Origin: CAZTDD01 sp964612675
GTDB lineage: Bacteria; Hinthialibacterota; Hinthialibacteria; Hinthialibacterales; JAKPRU01
Assembly: GCA_964612675.1 (NCBI GenBank)
Contig: CAZTDD010000036.1
Coordinates: 1 to 51,452 of the forward strand
Reading direction: 5' to 3'
DNA: 51,452 nucleotides
Shown here: positions 28,638-37,958 of the stretch, piece by piece
Position numbering within the stretch: the first letter of the stretch is position 1
Layout: each line of letters begins with the position of its first letter
Translations under genes and position numbers: made by a program
Notes under the pieces: generated by a model
Database searches by the model: none
Seen by the model: only the letters and a program-made list of their open reading frames with translations
Told to the model about the DNA's origin: nothing

Positions 28638-30233
28638 TTACGAACAATAAGCGTTGAGCTTCGAAGAGGCCTCCATAATATCTGGATTCTTCTTGGCCTG
28701 GTCCGCATATTTCTCGAAGTTCTTTGCGAAAAGGGCAGCCAGTTTCGCCGCTTGCTTGTCGTAAGCCTCCTTGTCATCCCAGGACTCACGTGGGAAAAGT
28801 ACTTGCCTCGGAACACCTTCAATGGCTTTCGGGATGGCCAAACCATACAACCCTTCCTCGTATTCGGCCGAATCCAAAGTGCCATCCAGGATCGCGTCCA
28901 CGATTCGCCGGGTCTCGTGAATCTTCATCCGAGCCCCCACGCCGAACGGACCGCCGGTCCAGCCGGTATTGACCAGCCAGGCGGTTGCGTTGTGTTCCTG
29001 CAGCCTCTTCTGGAGCAGCTCGGCATAGACCGTCGGATGCCAAACGAGGAACGCCGCACCGAAACACGCTGAGAACGTCGCCTCGGGATCGGTAATGCCG
29101 ACCTCGGTACCCGCCACCTTCGCCGTATATCCGCTAATGAAGTGATACATGGCTTGTCCTTCCGACAAACGGCTGACGGGAGGCAATACACCGAATGCGT
29201 CACACGTCAGGAAGACAACATTCTTTGGATGTCCGCCGACACACGGTACCTTGATTCTGTCGATGTGCTGGATCGGGTATGAAGCACGGGTGTTTTCAGT
29301 GATGCTTCCGTCGTAGTAATCGACCTCGTGCGTCTTCTCATCGTAAACAACGTTTTCCAGAACCGTTCCGAAACGAATCGCATTCCAAATATCCGGCTCA
29401 CCCTCTTTGCTCAGCCGGATGACTTTCGCATAGCAGCCGCCTTCGAAATTGAAGATCCCATTATCGGACCAGCCGTGCTCGTCGTCACCGATTAGCGTCC
29501 GTTTGGGATCGGCGGAGAGTGTCGTCTTTCCTGTTCCCGAGAGTCCGAAGAAAAGCGCGGTATCGCCTTTGTCTCCTTCATTGGCGGAACAATGCATGGA
29601 CAGAACCCCCTGTTTCGGCAGGAGGTAATTAAGGACAGTGAAAATACCTTTTTTCATCTCGCCCGCGTATTCCGAGCCCAAAATGACAAACTCGCGTTTT
29701 TTCATGTTCACATTAACGCTGGTTTTGTTTTTCACAGTCGGAGTATGATTGTTGGCTGGGAACGGTCCCGCATTGTACATCAGCCAGTCCGGCTCGCCGA
29801 AATCCTTCAGTTCCTCTTCGGTGGGACGGACCAACATATTGTGCATAAAGAGGGCGTGATACGCACGAGCGCAGATCACACGAATCTTGATACGATATTT
29901 TTCTTCCCAACATGCAAATGCGTCAACGCAGAAGAGATACGGCCGCGAATTCAGATAATCGAGAGTAGTCTCTTTATTGATCTCGAATCCCTCTTCACTG
30001 ATAGGGATATTAATCGACCCCCACCACACATTGTCTTTGTTCAACTCCTCTTCAACGATTCGCTTTTCCAGAGGACTGCGTCCGGTCTTCTCGCCTGAGT
30101 AGGCGACCAATGCCCCTGTACTCGCAATCGCATGACCGGGTTCCTGCAACCCTACTTCATAGAGCACCGGTGCGGATAGATTCCGATAAATTTTTTTGAC
30201 TGTTATTCCGTGGGCCGTCAGATCGAATGCCAT
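28638..30233 (-). CDS. pckA: Phosphoenolpyruvate carboxykinase (ATP)
   Basis: 531 residues, normal for the ATP-dependent family. It interconverts oxaloacetate + ATP and PEP + CO2 + ADP in the cytoplasm. All key residues are in place: Arg52 (EKTGRSP), Lys195 (GEMKKG), His214 (MHCSANEG), P-loop GLSGTGKTTLS with Lys236, and Asp250/251 (LIGDDEHGW). ENTRASYPI carries the substrate arginine. AAGGAGAGCGATAGGA precedes ATG 30233. It is the lead gene of a pair with the HAD-PEPCK fusion. Confidence 0.97.
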   Translation of the reverse strand: MAFDLTAHGITVKKIYRNLSAPVLYEVGLQEPGHAIASTGALVAYSGEKTGRSPLEKRIVEEELNKDNVWWGSINIPISEEGFEINKETTLDYLNSRPYLFCVDAFACWEEKYRIKIRVICARAYHALFMHNMLVRPTEEELKDFGEPDWLMYNAGPFPANNHTPTVKNKTSVNVNMKKREFVILGSEYAGEMKKGIFTVLNYLLPKQGVLSMHCSANEGDKGDTALFFGLSGTGKTTLSADPKRTLIGDDEHGWSDNGIFNFEGGCYAKVIRLSKEGEPDIWNAIRFGTVLENVVYDEKTHEVDYYDGSITENTRASYPIQHIDRIKVPCVGGHPKNVVFLTCDAFGVLPPVSRLSEGQAMYHFISGYTAKVAGTEVGITDPEATFSACFGAAFLVWHPTVYAELLQKRLQEHNATAWLVNTGWTGGPFGVGARMKIHETRRIVDAILDGTLDSAEYEEGLYGLAIPKAIEGVPRQVLFPRESWDDKEAYDKQAAKLAALFAKNFEKYADQAKKNPDIMEASSKLNAYCS

Positions 30234-30670
30234 ATTCCTATCGCTCTCCTTAGATGTCTGGATTTCTTCTCAAGACGTTGAATCACAGGTGTAGCGCGTG
30301 CCTTGTTTGAGCATAGACAACACGGTTTATCAAGCTCATGAGTGTATCGGATGCGCCATCTAAACGCAAGGTCCACTTCAGAGTCCTTGCTCAATTGGAC
30401 GGAGCCCCGGCAATAGATTTTGTCCATTCATAACTTCAATCGATTAAGCGGGTTGGAATAACAACCTCTCAGAAACACCGACAAGGGTCTAAGAACATTT
30501 GCTCGACTGACAATCAACACCAGTAGACAGTGATCCCCAATAGTCTCCTGCAAAGGTGCTCGACTTCGGCGGACTATCCGGGCATACAGCGATCCGAATC
30601 ATCCCATAAACAGGACGAGCGCCCTCGCCATATCCGGGGCATCTCGTCACGAGATTTGCGTAAGACCTGC
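30234..30670. other. Intergenic region upstream of pckA
   Basis: Lies between the carB stop and the pckA start. It should hold the pckA promoter. No terminator, riboswitch, tRNA or small gene was recognised. Confidence 0.45.
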
Positions 30671-33600
30671 TCAGTTCACGTCCGTGTGATAAGCCTGGAG
30701 CGATTTTGCGTGCCGCCGTCCCTTTTTGTACGCTTCGATTCCTTTTGCGGCCGCCGATGCGGCAGCGATGGTTGTGATGTAAGGGACCCTGTGTTTGATC
30801 GCGGATTTCCGTATATAGGAGTCATCGTATTTCCCAAGTTTGCCGATAGGGGTATTTACGACAAGTTGGATCTCACCGTCCGTGATCGCATCGACAATAT
30901 TCGGTCTCGGTTCGTAAATCTTGCTGATTCGTTTCGCTTCCACACCATTTGCTGCCAAAAACGAGTGCGTTCCTTCCGTAGCGACGATATTGAACCCGAG
31001 TTCTTTGAACCGTCTCGCAACATCGAGCGAAGAAGGTTTCTCCGCATCGGTCACGGTCATGAGCACGGTGCCTTCCGTAGGCAACGACGGTTTTGCAGCT
31101 TCTTGCGCCTTGAAGAAAGCAAGACCGAACGACTCGGCCATCCCCAAGACCTCGCCTGTGGATCGCATCTCCGGTCCGAGAACGGGATCCACTTCCGGGA
31201 ACATATAGAAGGGGAATACAGCCTCCTTGACACCGTAATGCGGAATATCGCGATGTTTCAGACCCAATTCACTGATGGTTTTTCCTAACATCACCTGGGT
31301 TGCGATCCGAGCCATCGAGATGCCGCAGACTTTCGACACAATAGGAACCGTTCGAGAGGCGCGAGGATTCGCTTCCAAAACATAAACCGTATCATTCATA
31401 ATTGCATACTGGATATTCATCAAACCGACAACATTCAATTCAATGGCGATTTTCCTCGTGTATTCATTGATTGTCTCGATATGCTTAACCGGAATACTGA
31501 TCGGAGGGATCACGCAGGCGGAGTCCCCGGAATGGACTCCGGCCAATTCGATGTGTTCCATGACCGCTGGAACGAAAGCGTCTTTGCCGTCCGCAATAGC
31601 GTCGGCTTCCGCCTCGATCGCATTTTCCAAGAATTTATCGATCAATATGGGCCGATCCGGCGAAACATCCACGGCCGCAGCGAGATAATGATTCAACGAA
31701 TTCTGGTCGTGGACGATTTCCATAGCTCTCCCGCCAAGAACGTAGGACGGCCTCACCATCAGGGGGTAGCCGATCCGTTCGGCGATTTCCATGGCTTCAT
31801 CAAAGGTTTTCGCCATACCGGATTCAGGTTGCGGAATTCCGAGTTTTTGCATCTTCTGACGGAATCGGTCGCGATCCTCTGCCAAATCGATCGTTTCCGG
31901 AGCGGTGCCAAGGATTTTCACCCCCGCCGCTTCCAGTTCATTGGCGATATTCAGCGGCGTTTGACCGCCAAATTGGACGATGACGCCTTCCGGTTTTTCC
32001 TTTTCGTAAATACTTAATACGTCCTCGACAGTCAGCGGCTCGAAATACAGCCGGTCGGAAGTATCGTAATCCGTCGAAACCGTCTCGGGATTGCAATTGA
32101 CCATAATGGTCTCGAATCCTTCGTCCCGTAATGAAAATGCCGCATGAACGCAACAATAATCGAATTCGATCCCCTGCCCGATTCGATTCGGTCCTCCGCC
32201 GAGAATCATGATCTTGCGCCGATCGCTGGTCTTCAGCTGATCGGTCGCATTGAAAGTTGAATAATAATAGGCGGCGTTTTCCACACCGCTGACCGGGACG
32301 GCCTCGTACGCTTTATTAAGTCCAATACTCTTACGGCGTTCCCGCAATTCTATTTCGGGGATATTTAGTATTTGTGAGAGGTACTTGTCGGCGAAGCCTT
32401 CTTTTTTGGCCTGGATGAGTAATTCGTCCGGAAGAGCGCCTCCTTTGTATTTCAGAATCTCTTCCTCCATCTCCACGAGTTCCTTCATCTGCTCGATGAA
32501 CCACGGTTTGATATGGGTCTTTTCATATAGTGTATTTACGTCGGCTCCTTTACGAAGCGCTTCATACATCACAAATTGCCGGGTGCTGGTGGGTTCCGCT
32601 AAACGCCGGTAAAGCTCATTAAGAGAGAGGCTGTTCAGGTTCTTATAAAATCCGAGACCGTAGCATCCTTTCTCAAGCGACCGAATCGATTTTTGGAGGG
32701 CTTCCTTATAGTTTTTCGCAATACTCATTACCTCTCCGACAGCCCGCATTTGGGTGCCGAGTCTGTCCTGAACGCCTTGGAATTTTTCAAAGTCCCAGCG
32801 TGCGAATTTCACAACGACGTACTCGCCGGACGGCGTGTATTTTTCGAGAGTGCCGTCCCGCCAATAGGGAATCTCATCCATTGTCAAACCGCCCGCGAGA
32901 AGTGAAGAGACAAAGGCGATCGGAAATCCGGTCGCCTTCGACGCCAGAGCGGACGAGCGAGACGTTCTCGGATTAATTTCGATCACCACAACGCGTCCGG
33001 TCTTGGGATCGTGAGCAAACTGAATATTCGTGCCGCCGATAACCTGGATGGCCTCGACGATGTCATAGGAGTGTTTCTGCAGTCGTTTCTGGAGTTCGGG
33101 ATCGATGGTCAACATCGGTGCCGTGCAGAACGAATCGCCGGTATGAACCCCCATGGCATCCACATTCTCGATGAAACAAACCGTGATCATCTGGTTCTTC
33201 GAATCCCGGACCACTTCCAGTTCGAGTTCTTCCCAACCCAAAACAGACTCTTCCACCAAAACCTGCCCCACCATGCTCGCCGCAAGTCCACGGCTGGAGA
33301 TCAACTGCAGCTCCTCCGGATTGAAAACAAGTCCACCGCCCGTGCCACCCAGTGTGTAGGCCGGGCGAATCACAACCGGGTACCCCAGTTCTTTGGCTAT
33401 CTCCTCGGCTTCCGCAACCGATTGAGCGATTTTGCTCCTGGGCATGTCGATACCGAGACGATTCATGGTCTCTTTGAATGCCGAACGGTCCTCGCCGCGC
33501 TGGATCGCGTCCACGGCGACCCCGATCACCTGCACACCATATTTCTCCAGGAGGCCGGCGCTCGCCAACTCGGAGGACAGATTGAGTCCCGATTGTCCGC

Positions 33601-33871
33601 CTAGATTCGGCAGAAGCGCGTCCGGCCGCTCCTGCGCGATAACCTCTTCCATCGCTTCGACTGTGAGGGGTTCGATGTAGGTCACGTCCGCCATCTCCGG
33701 GTCCGTCATAATCGTAGCCGGATTGGAATTCACAAGCAGGATCTCATAGCCGAGTTTCCGCAGTGCTTTACACGCCTGGGTGCCCGAATAATCGAATTCG
33801 CAGGCCTGCCCGATCACAATCGGACCGGAGCCAATAATCATGACTTTTTTGATATCCTCGCGTCGTGGCAT
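30671..33871 (-). CDS. carB: Carbamoyl-phosphate synthase large subunit
   Basis: 1066 residues, full length. Two ATP-grasp halves are visible: the first begins IGSGPIVIGQACEFDYSGTQ, and the second begins ILGGGPNRIGQGIEFDYCCV near 560. An oligomerisation region lies between them, and a C-terminal MGS-like allosteric domain (TEGTHSFLAANG near 980) follows. It makes carbamoyl phosphate from bicarbonate, glutamine-derived ammonia and two ATP for arginine and pyrimidine synthesis. The small subunit carA is not in the window. It appears to stand alone. Confidence 0.97.
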   Translation of the reverse strand: MPRREDIKKVMIIGSGPIVIGQACEFDYSGTQACKALRKLGYEILLVNSNPATIMTDPEMADVTYIEPLTVEAMEEVIAQERPDALLPNLGGQSGLNLSSELASAGLLEKYGVQVIGVAVDAIQRGEDRSAFKETMNRLGIDMPRSKIAQSVAEAEEIAKELGYPVVIRPAYTLGGTGGGLVFNPEELQLISSRGLAASMVGQVLVEESVLGWEELELEVVRDSKNQMITVCFIENVDAMGVHTGDSFCTAPMLTIDPELQKRLQKHSYDIVEAIQVIGGTNIQFAHDPKTGRVVVIEINPRTSRSSALASKATGFPIAFVSSLLAGGLTMDEIPYWRDGTLEKYTPSGEYVVVKFARWDFEKFQGVQDRLGTQMRAVGEVMSIAKNYKEALQKSIRSLEKGCYGLGFYKNLNSLSLNELYRRLAEPTSTRQFVMYEALRKGADVNTLYEKTHIKPWFIEQMKELVEMEEEILKYKGGALPDELLIQAKKEGFADKYLSQILNIPEIELRERRKSIGLNKAYEAVPVSGVENAAYYYSTFNATDQLKTSDRRKIMILGGGPNRIGQGIEFDYCCVHAAFSLRDEGFETIMVNCNPETVSTDYDTSDRLYFEPLTVEDVLSIYEKEKPEGVIVQFGGQTPLNIANELEAAGVKILGTAPETIDLAEDRDRFRQKMQKLGIPQPESGMAKTFDEAMEIAERIGYPLMVRPSYVLGGRAMEIVHDQNSLNHYLAAAVDVSPDRPILIDKFLENAIEAEADAIADGKDAFVPAVMEHIELAGVHSGDSACVIPPISIPVKHIETINEYTRKIAIELNVVGLMNIQYAIMNDTVYVLEANPRASRTVPIVSKVCGISMARIATQVMLGKTISELGLKHRDIPHYGVKEAVFPFYMFPEVDPVLGPEMRSTGEVLGMAESFGLAFFKAQEAAKPSLPTEGTVLMTVTDAEKPSSLDVARRFKELGFNIVATEGTHSFLAANGVEAKRISKIYEPRPNIVDAITDGEIQLVVNTPIGKLGKYDDSYIRKSAIKHRVPYITTIAAASAAAKGIEAYKKGRRHAKSLQAYHTDVN

Positions 33872-34048
33872 TCAGGGTACTCCCTTCTTTCAGAGGCGGA
33901 TTCTCCGCTTGCGACAGGTTGGGATTTGGATAAGAGACAACTATAGCCCCGCATCGGCGATGATCACAGACTTCTGAACCAGGCAGGCGGATATGCTGCG
34001 GAGTCGCTGGTCCATTCCCGGCGTCACTGGTCCGCCTACGGGGTCGCT

Positions 34049-34073
34049 GGTCCAGGAGTTGAACTCCTGGACC
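34049..34073. terminator. Perfect hairpin downstream of the sulfatase gene
   Basis: Ten-base arms GGTCCAGGAG / CTCCTGGACC with a five-base loop, 24 bases past the sulfatase stop. There is no T-run on either side, so it may be a processing or REP-type hairpin rather than an intrinsic terminator. Just before it, the phrase GTC(G/A)CTGGTCC occurs three times (34002-34053), the last copy forming the hairpin arm. Confidence 0.5.
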
Positions 34074-34096
34074 TCTCAGCAGTCATTTGTCATAGT

Positions 34097-35545
34097 CTAC
34101 TTCGTGTTCTTCTTGGGCATCTGTGCATCCACGCGCCCCCGCCACATCCGGAGCAGGTTCTGTAATTCCGACGCCCTTCCCGGCATGCTCTCCGCCAGAT
34201 TGTTCTGCTCTCGAAAATCATCCTTGAGGTTGTACAGCTCCAGATGCCCGTCCTCGAAATACTCGAGCAATTTCCAGTCCCGCTGCCTTACAGCGCTGAC
34301 CGGCGACGTGGTCGGGTAGTAGTGCGGATAATGCCAGTAAAGAGTCTCCCTTGGCAACACCGCGTCCGGATCTCTCAGCAAAGGTGCAAGGCTCATACCG
34401 TCCACGGTTGCATTATGCTCGGGGTCGCCGCCCAAACCCGCCATCTCCAGTAACGTGGGATAAAAATCGACCGAACTGACAGGCTCATGGCATTCACTTC
34501 CGGGCTTCGTCACTCCCGGCCAATTCACGATCATCGGCACACGGATACCTCCCTCGTAAAGAGAACCTTTGCCGGACCGGAGCGGATAGTTGTTATTCAC
34601 CTGCATACCTCGATGTTCATTGATGTATCCGCCGTTATCGGAAACGAAAATGATAACGGTGTGATCCTCGATTCCGAGTTCTTTCACACCCCGGAGAACG
34701 CGTCCCACATTTTCGTCCATGCTGTGAACCATCGCCGCAAAATACGGATTTTGGTGATGCATGTCGGATTGGATTTTCTTCCGGTAGTACTCCAGAAGGT
34801 CCGGTTTCCCGTCCATCGGTGTGTGGACCGTGTGGTATGAAAGATGGAGGAAAAACGGTTGGTCCTTGACTTTCTTCATCACAGCCAGCGCCTCACTCGT
34901 GAGACGGTCGGTCAGATACTCCCCCTCTTCACCGAATTCCAGATGAGGCACATATCGATACTCACGATAATTTTCGTCGCCTCGATACGGATAGAAATAG
35001 GTGTTCGGCGCTCCCCAAAGTGTGGCGCCGATGTTGACATCGAATCCGTGTGTTTCAGGGTAATATTCGGCTCCTCCGAGATGCCATTTACCGATATGCG
35101 TTGTGTGGTAACCGGTTTCTTGCAGGACGTCTGGGAGGGTGACTTGCTCGTGGGGCAGGTTTCCAACAGTAATCGGCGGAATCAGCGGCCGATCCTGCGG
35201 CGGTCTCTTGGAGGCTTCATGCCAGATTGTCATGTTCAGCCGGGCCGGGCATTTGCCGGTCATGATGGACGCCCGCGTCGGTGTACAAACCGGCGCCGCG
35301 GCGTACGCGTCGGTGAATGTCATACTCCGCTTCGCGAATGCGTCCACATTGGGCGTTTCGTGCAGATCCGCCCCATAACAACCGAGATCGCTCCACCCCA
35401 AGTCATCGATAAGAATGAAAACAAAGTTGAGGGGCTTCGTTGAGCCCGAGCCCGCCGCTGCGATTGATCTTGGAAGGACCGTCACTGCCCCGGAGGCCCC
35501 GAGCAGTTTCAGGAAATCACGTCGATTGGGTTTGCTGTTTTTCAT
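34097..35545 (-). CDS. Tat-exported sulfatase (formylglycine-dependent, type I)
   Basis: About 482 residues, starting at the ATG with AAAGGAG seven bases upstream. NRRDFLKLLGASGAVTVL is a Tat signal. FILIDDLGWSDLGCYG (Asp47/48) gives metal ligands. CTPTRASIMTG (Cys87-Arg91) is the CxPxR-type motif whose Cys is oxidised to formylglycine. GKWHLGG, LHLSYHTVHTP and VSDNGG are further metal/sulfate-site motifs. It hydrolyses a sulfate ester in the periplasm or outside, probably on a polysaccharide; the exact substrate is not readable. No formylglycine-generating enzyme gene is nearby. Confidence 0.92.
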   Translation of the reverse strand: MKNSKPNRRDFLKLLGASGAVTVLPRSIAAAGSGSTKPLNFVFILIDDLGWSDLGCYGADLHETPNVDAFAKRSMTFTDAYAAAPVCTPTRASIMTGKCPARLNMTIWHEASKRPPQDRPLIPPITVGNLPHEQVTLPDVLQETGYHTTHIGKWHLGGAEYYPETHGFDVNIGATLWGAPNTYFYPYRGDENYREYRYVPHLEFGEEGEYLTDRLTSEALAVMKKVKDQPFFLHLSYHTVHTPMDGKPDLLEYYRKKIQSDMHHQNPYFAAMVHSMDENVGRVLRGVKELGIEDHTVIIFVSDNGGYINEHRGMQVNNNYPLRSGKGSLYEGGIRVPMIVNWPGVTKPGSECHEPVSSVDFYPTLLEMAGLGGDPEHNATVDGMSLAPLLRDPDAVLPRETLYWHYPHYYPTTSPVSAVRQRDWKLLEYFEDGHLELYNLKDDFREQNNLAESMPGRASELQNLLRMWRGRVDAQMPKKNTK

Positions 35546-35813
35546 TCCGAACTCCTTTATGAACGGCGCGGCAGATAGTGAGCGGACTGCAGAAAGTGAG
35601 GAATCAATCCCCACTCTGTATCTCCCCTTACTGCAGCCACGCAAGCGTGGCCTCTTTGGAGGAGAAAAACAACGTGGACGCGTTGATTCCTGTTCCTCCC
35701 TCGAAGATCGGGGGAGGTTAGGAGGGGGTTGAGATCCGTTCCCCTCACTTTTTGCCGCGCTGTGTTGTATTGACTAACTCATATTTCGATCATGGGGAAA
35801 GGAGTGCCTGCTG

Positions 35814-36725
35814 TCAAGATGCCGATCTGAGATGGTGGAGCATGGAGACAGGTTCTTCTTGCCAGATTTCACCGGGCACAACCTGGATCACTTTGTCTGT
35901 TTCTTCATCTGCAGCGGAAAGCAGCCTTCGCATCGGTTCATCGATCGGCTCGTCACTCAAATGAAAAGTGGAATGGTGGACGGGCAATAGTCTCCGTCCG
36001 CCAATACTCTGAAACATGGTCCATACCTGCTCCGGTGTCGCGTGCATATGTTCCCATGGATCGTACGAACCGATTCCGAACACAGCCAAATCGACAGGAC
36101 CCAGCTCGGAGAACACATCTGTGAAAGCAGTATCGCCCGCAAAGAGAACACGTTTCCCGTTCGATTCCAGAAGATAGCTGTTGCATTTCCGGTGTTGGTC
36201 GAATACGTGACGAGCGCCCCAATGCGCCGGAGGAAACGCGGTAATGTCCATCTCGTGAAGGGTTACCGAACAGTCATGGCCAAGCTCCACAGTGGTGCCG
36301 TATCCCCTGGGAATCAGACTTCGCGACCCACGTGAGGTCACCACGGTGGTGTGGGGTGCGACCAACTCGCGCAAAGTCGCTCTGTCCAGGTGGTCGAAAT
36401 GCGCGTGTGTGATAAGAATCAAATCGATCGGCGGCAGGGCTTGCGCAGAGACCAATATCCCGTCAAGGCGTTCGAGACCGATCACGATGTTTCCCATTTG
36501 CTTCCCAATTCGCTTGGAGAACACCGGATCGACAAGTATGTTCACATCGTCGAGCCGCAACAATACGCTCGCGTGCCCCAACCACACCGCTGCCATGGAA
36601 GATGTCTCAATATCTGCGAGAGAACGAAGCGGGAGGTTGAAGGACGGCATGTTGCGCCATCGAATCGAGTCGACCAAGGCGCGCGGGTATCGACGCAGCC
36701 CCGAACGAATCGCGGCTTTGACCAT
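35814..36725 (-). CDS. MBL-fold metallohydrolase (UlaG/NAPE-PLD-like)
   Basis: 303 residues with the metallo-beta-lactamase metal motif THAHFDHLD (His107, His109, Asp111, His112), FAGDTAF for the bridging Asp and LPVHHSTFHL near the C-terminus. The NILVDPVFS strand and the WLGHAS start match the UlaG / N-acyl-PE phospholipase D-like branch rather than beta-lactamases. Probably a phosphodiesterase or lactonase; substrate unknown. No strong ribosome binding site precedes ATG 36725. Same direction as the sulfatase gene downstream, 268 bases apart, so probably a separate unit. Confidence 0.85.
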   Translation of the reverse strand: MVKAAIRSGLRRYPRALVDSIRWRNMPSFNLPLRSLADIETSSMAAVWLGHASVLLRLDDVNILVDPVFSKRIGKQMGNIVIGLERLDGILVSAQALPPIDLILITHAHFDHLDRATLRELVAPHTTVVTSRGSRSLIPRGYGTTVELGHDCSVTLHEMDITAFPPAHWGARHVFDQHRKCNSYLLESNGKRVLFAGDTAFTDVFSELGPVDLAVFGIGSYDPWEHMHATPEQVWTMFQSIGGRRLLPVHHSTFHLSDEPIDEPMRRLLSAADEETDKVIQVVPGEIWQEEPVSMLHHLRSAS

Positions 36726-36902
36726 CGCTTTTCGTTGCCGTCTTTTTCGCCTCTTCTTGATTTTGACCTCGCAGTCAATCCGAAATCTGGCGACCTCTTA
36801 ACGGATTAGTCGCTCCTCTATAGAGTATACTAAGAATTTACCGGAATGTAAGCCACTGAAAAACTAAGAGATAAGAAAACTTTCCGCTGGAATGCAAAGC
36901 GC

Positions 36903-36962
36903 AACTCTTGACAGAACTCTTGACAGAACTCTTGACAGAACTCTTGACAGAACTCTTGACAG
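36903..36962 (+). promoter_or_regulatory. Five tandem 12-base units, each with a TTGACA -35 box
   Basis: AACTCTTGACAG is repeated perfectly five times. Each copy contains the consensus -35 hexamer TTGACA. The last hexamer (36956-36961) lies 15 bases from CATAAT (36977-36982), or 17 from TAATTT. Only that copy can pair with this -10 at normal spacing; the other four are at 12-base steps further out. It precedes the Rrf2 regulator gene. Confidence 0.8.
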
Positions 36963-36998
36963 AACGTTTCGGAGGACATAATTTCTCTATCGAAACTA

Positions 36999-37014
36999 TA
37001 GACTGAGTAGTCTA
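36999..37014. promoter_or_regulatory. Inverted repeat, possible Rrf2 operator
   Basis: TAGACT-GAGT-AGTCTA, with six-base perfect arms, lies between the probable -10 and the Rrf2 start codon at 37025. Rrf2-family regulators often bind their own promoters at ACT/AGT-containing dyads, so autoregulation is a reasonable inference. Confidence 0.5.
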
Positions 37015-37024
37015 AAAGAAACCG

Positions 37025-37468
37025 ATGCTATCGAAGAAGGCAGAATACGCTTTACGGGCTCTGTTGTATCTTGCTGAGCGGTATGGCCAAGAGCCGATTT
37101 TGATATCGGAATTGGCGCAGGAACAGAGTATTCCGAAGAAGTTTCTTGAGTTGATTCTACTGGAATTGAGGAATCTGGGCTTCCTGCAGAGTAAGAAAGG
37201 GAAAGGAGGCGGTTACTCGTTGCGTAAACCGCCGGAAACAGTCACTGTCGGGGATGTCGTCCGTGTGATTGACGGCCCGGTGGCACCGGTTCCGTGTGTG
37301 AGCCAAACCGCGTATCAGCGATGTAAGGATTGCGAGGACGAGGCGACCTGCGGGGTTTGGATCGTCATGAAGGAGGTAAGGGACGCGATGGCGGAGATTT
37401 TGGACAACAAGAGCCTCACCGATGTTCTCGAACTTGTGCGACAAGCCAAGAGCCGTGAAGCGACATAG
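37025..37468 (+). CDS. Rrf2-family transcriptional regulator with four-cysteine cluster loop
   Basis: 147 residues. A winged-helix N-terminus (LSKKAEYALRALLYLAE, IPKKFLELILLELRNLGFLQSKKG, GGGYSLRKPP) is classic Rrf2/IscR. Cys91, 100, 103 and 109 lie in the usual cluster loop; IscR uses three cysteines at similar spacing, so an Fe-S cofactor is likely, with the fourth Cys an extra feature. Family members sense Fe-S status, iron, NO or redox. Expression appears tied to the unusual promoter array just upstream, and a terminator follows 175 bases after the stop. Confidence 0.92.
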   Translation: MLSKKAEYALRALLYLAERYGQEPILISELAQEQSIPKKFLELILLELRNLGFLQSKKGKGGGYSLRKPPETVTVGDVVRVIDGPVAPVPCVSQTAYQRCKDCEDEATCGVWIVMKEVRDAMAEILDNKSLTDVLELVRQAKSREAT

Positions 37469-37641
37469 AGAAAGTAGATTTTTTTTTGGCGAATTGCTCT
37501 AGTAGTTCAATAGGATAAATAGACTGTTTCGCCGTGCGGGTGTTTGCCGGATTTCGTGCGGCAAAACATGGGGGGAGTCGTCAAAAGGCGTATTGACTCT
37601 CCAATCGGTATTCGCGTTCTATCCGTGCCTGTCACTTTTAC

Positions 37642-37679
37642 GGAACCGATCTCTTGAACCGAGACGGTTCCATTTTTTT
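37642..37679 (+). terminator. Rho-independent terminator after the Rrf2 gene
   Basis: GGAACCG and CGGTTCC arms, extended by TCTC/GAGA with one bulged A, a seven-base loop, then ATTTTTTT. Orientation fits transcription from the Rrf2 gene. Confidence 0.8.
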
Positions 37680-37730
37680 GCTTCTTCACGTTTCTTTCCG
37701 GCGATAAGTGGTACACCCAATGATCCGAAA

Positions 37731-37862
37731 TCCGGCACTAGCGCTCGGGTTTATCCCGGGCGATTTGATCCGTCCGAGATAAACTCGGACGCTGTAATAT
37801 GCTTCATCTACTTTCATCGTAATCGCTTAAGGCCCTTTCTCTACTTCGAATTGCTGCTTTAA
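37731..37862. repeat. Dispersed hairpin repeat, family A copy 2
   Basis: Core 37731-37793 differs from 931-993 at one base as read. The inverted repeat occupies 37740-37793. The shared right flank (TTCATCTACTTTCATCG ... CTCTACTTCGAATTGC) extends to about 37857. It lies between the Rrf2 terminator and the nuclease gene. Confidence 0.8.
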
Positions 37863-37958
37863 CGATGATAGAATTGTCCAGAATATCTATTGAACGAATT
37901 TTGAATAACAAATAATAATGGTTGTACTGACGATTACCCTGCCGAAGAGAGATTTTAT

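Noticed and set aside
30234..30670. Searched for tRNA or small RNA genes in this and the other long intergenic regions
   Set aside because: No cloverleaf, T-arm consensus or known RNA motif could be recognised.
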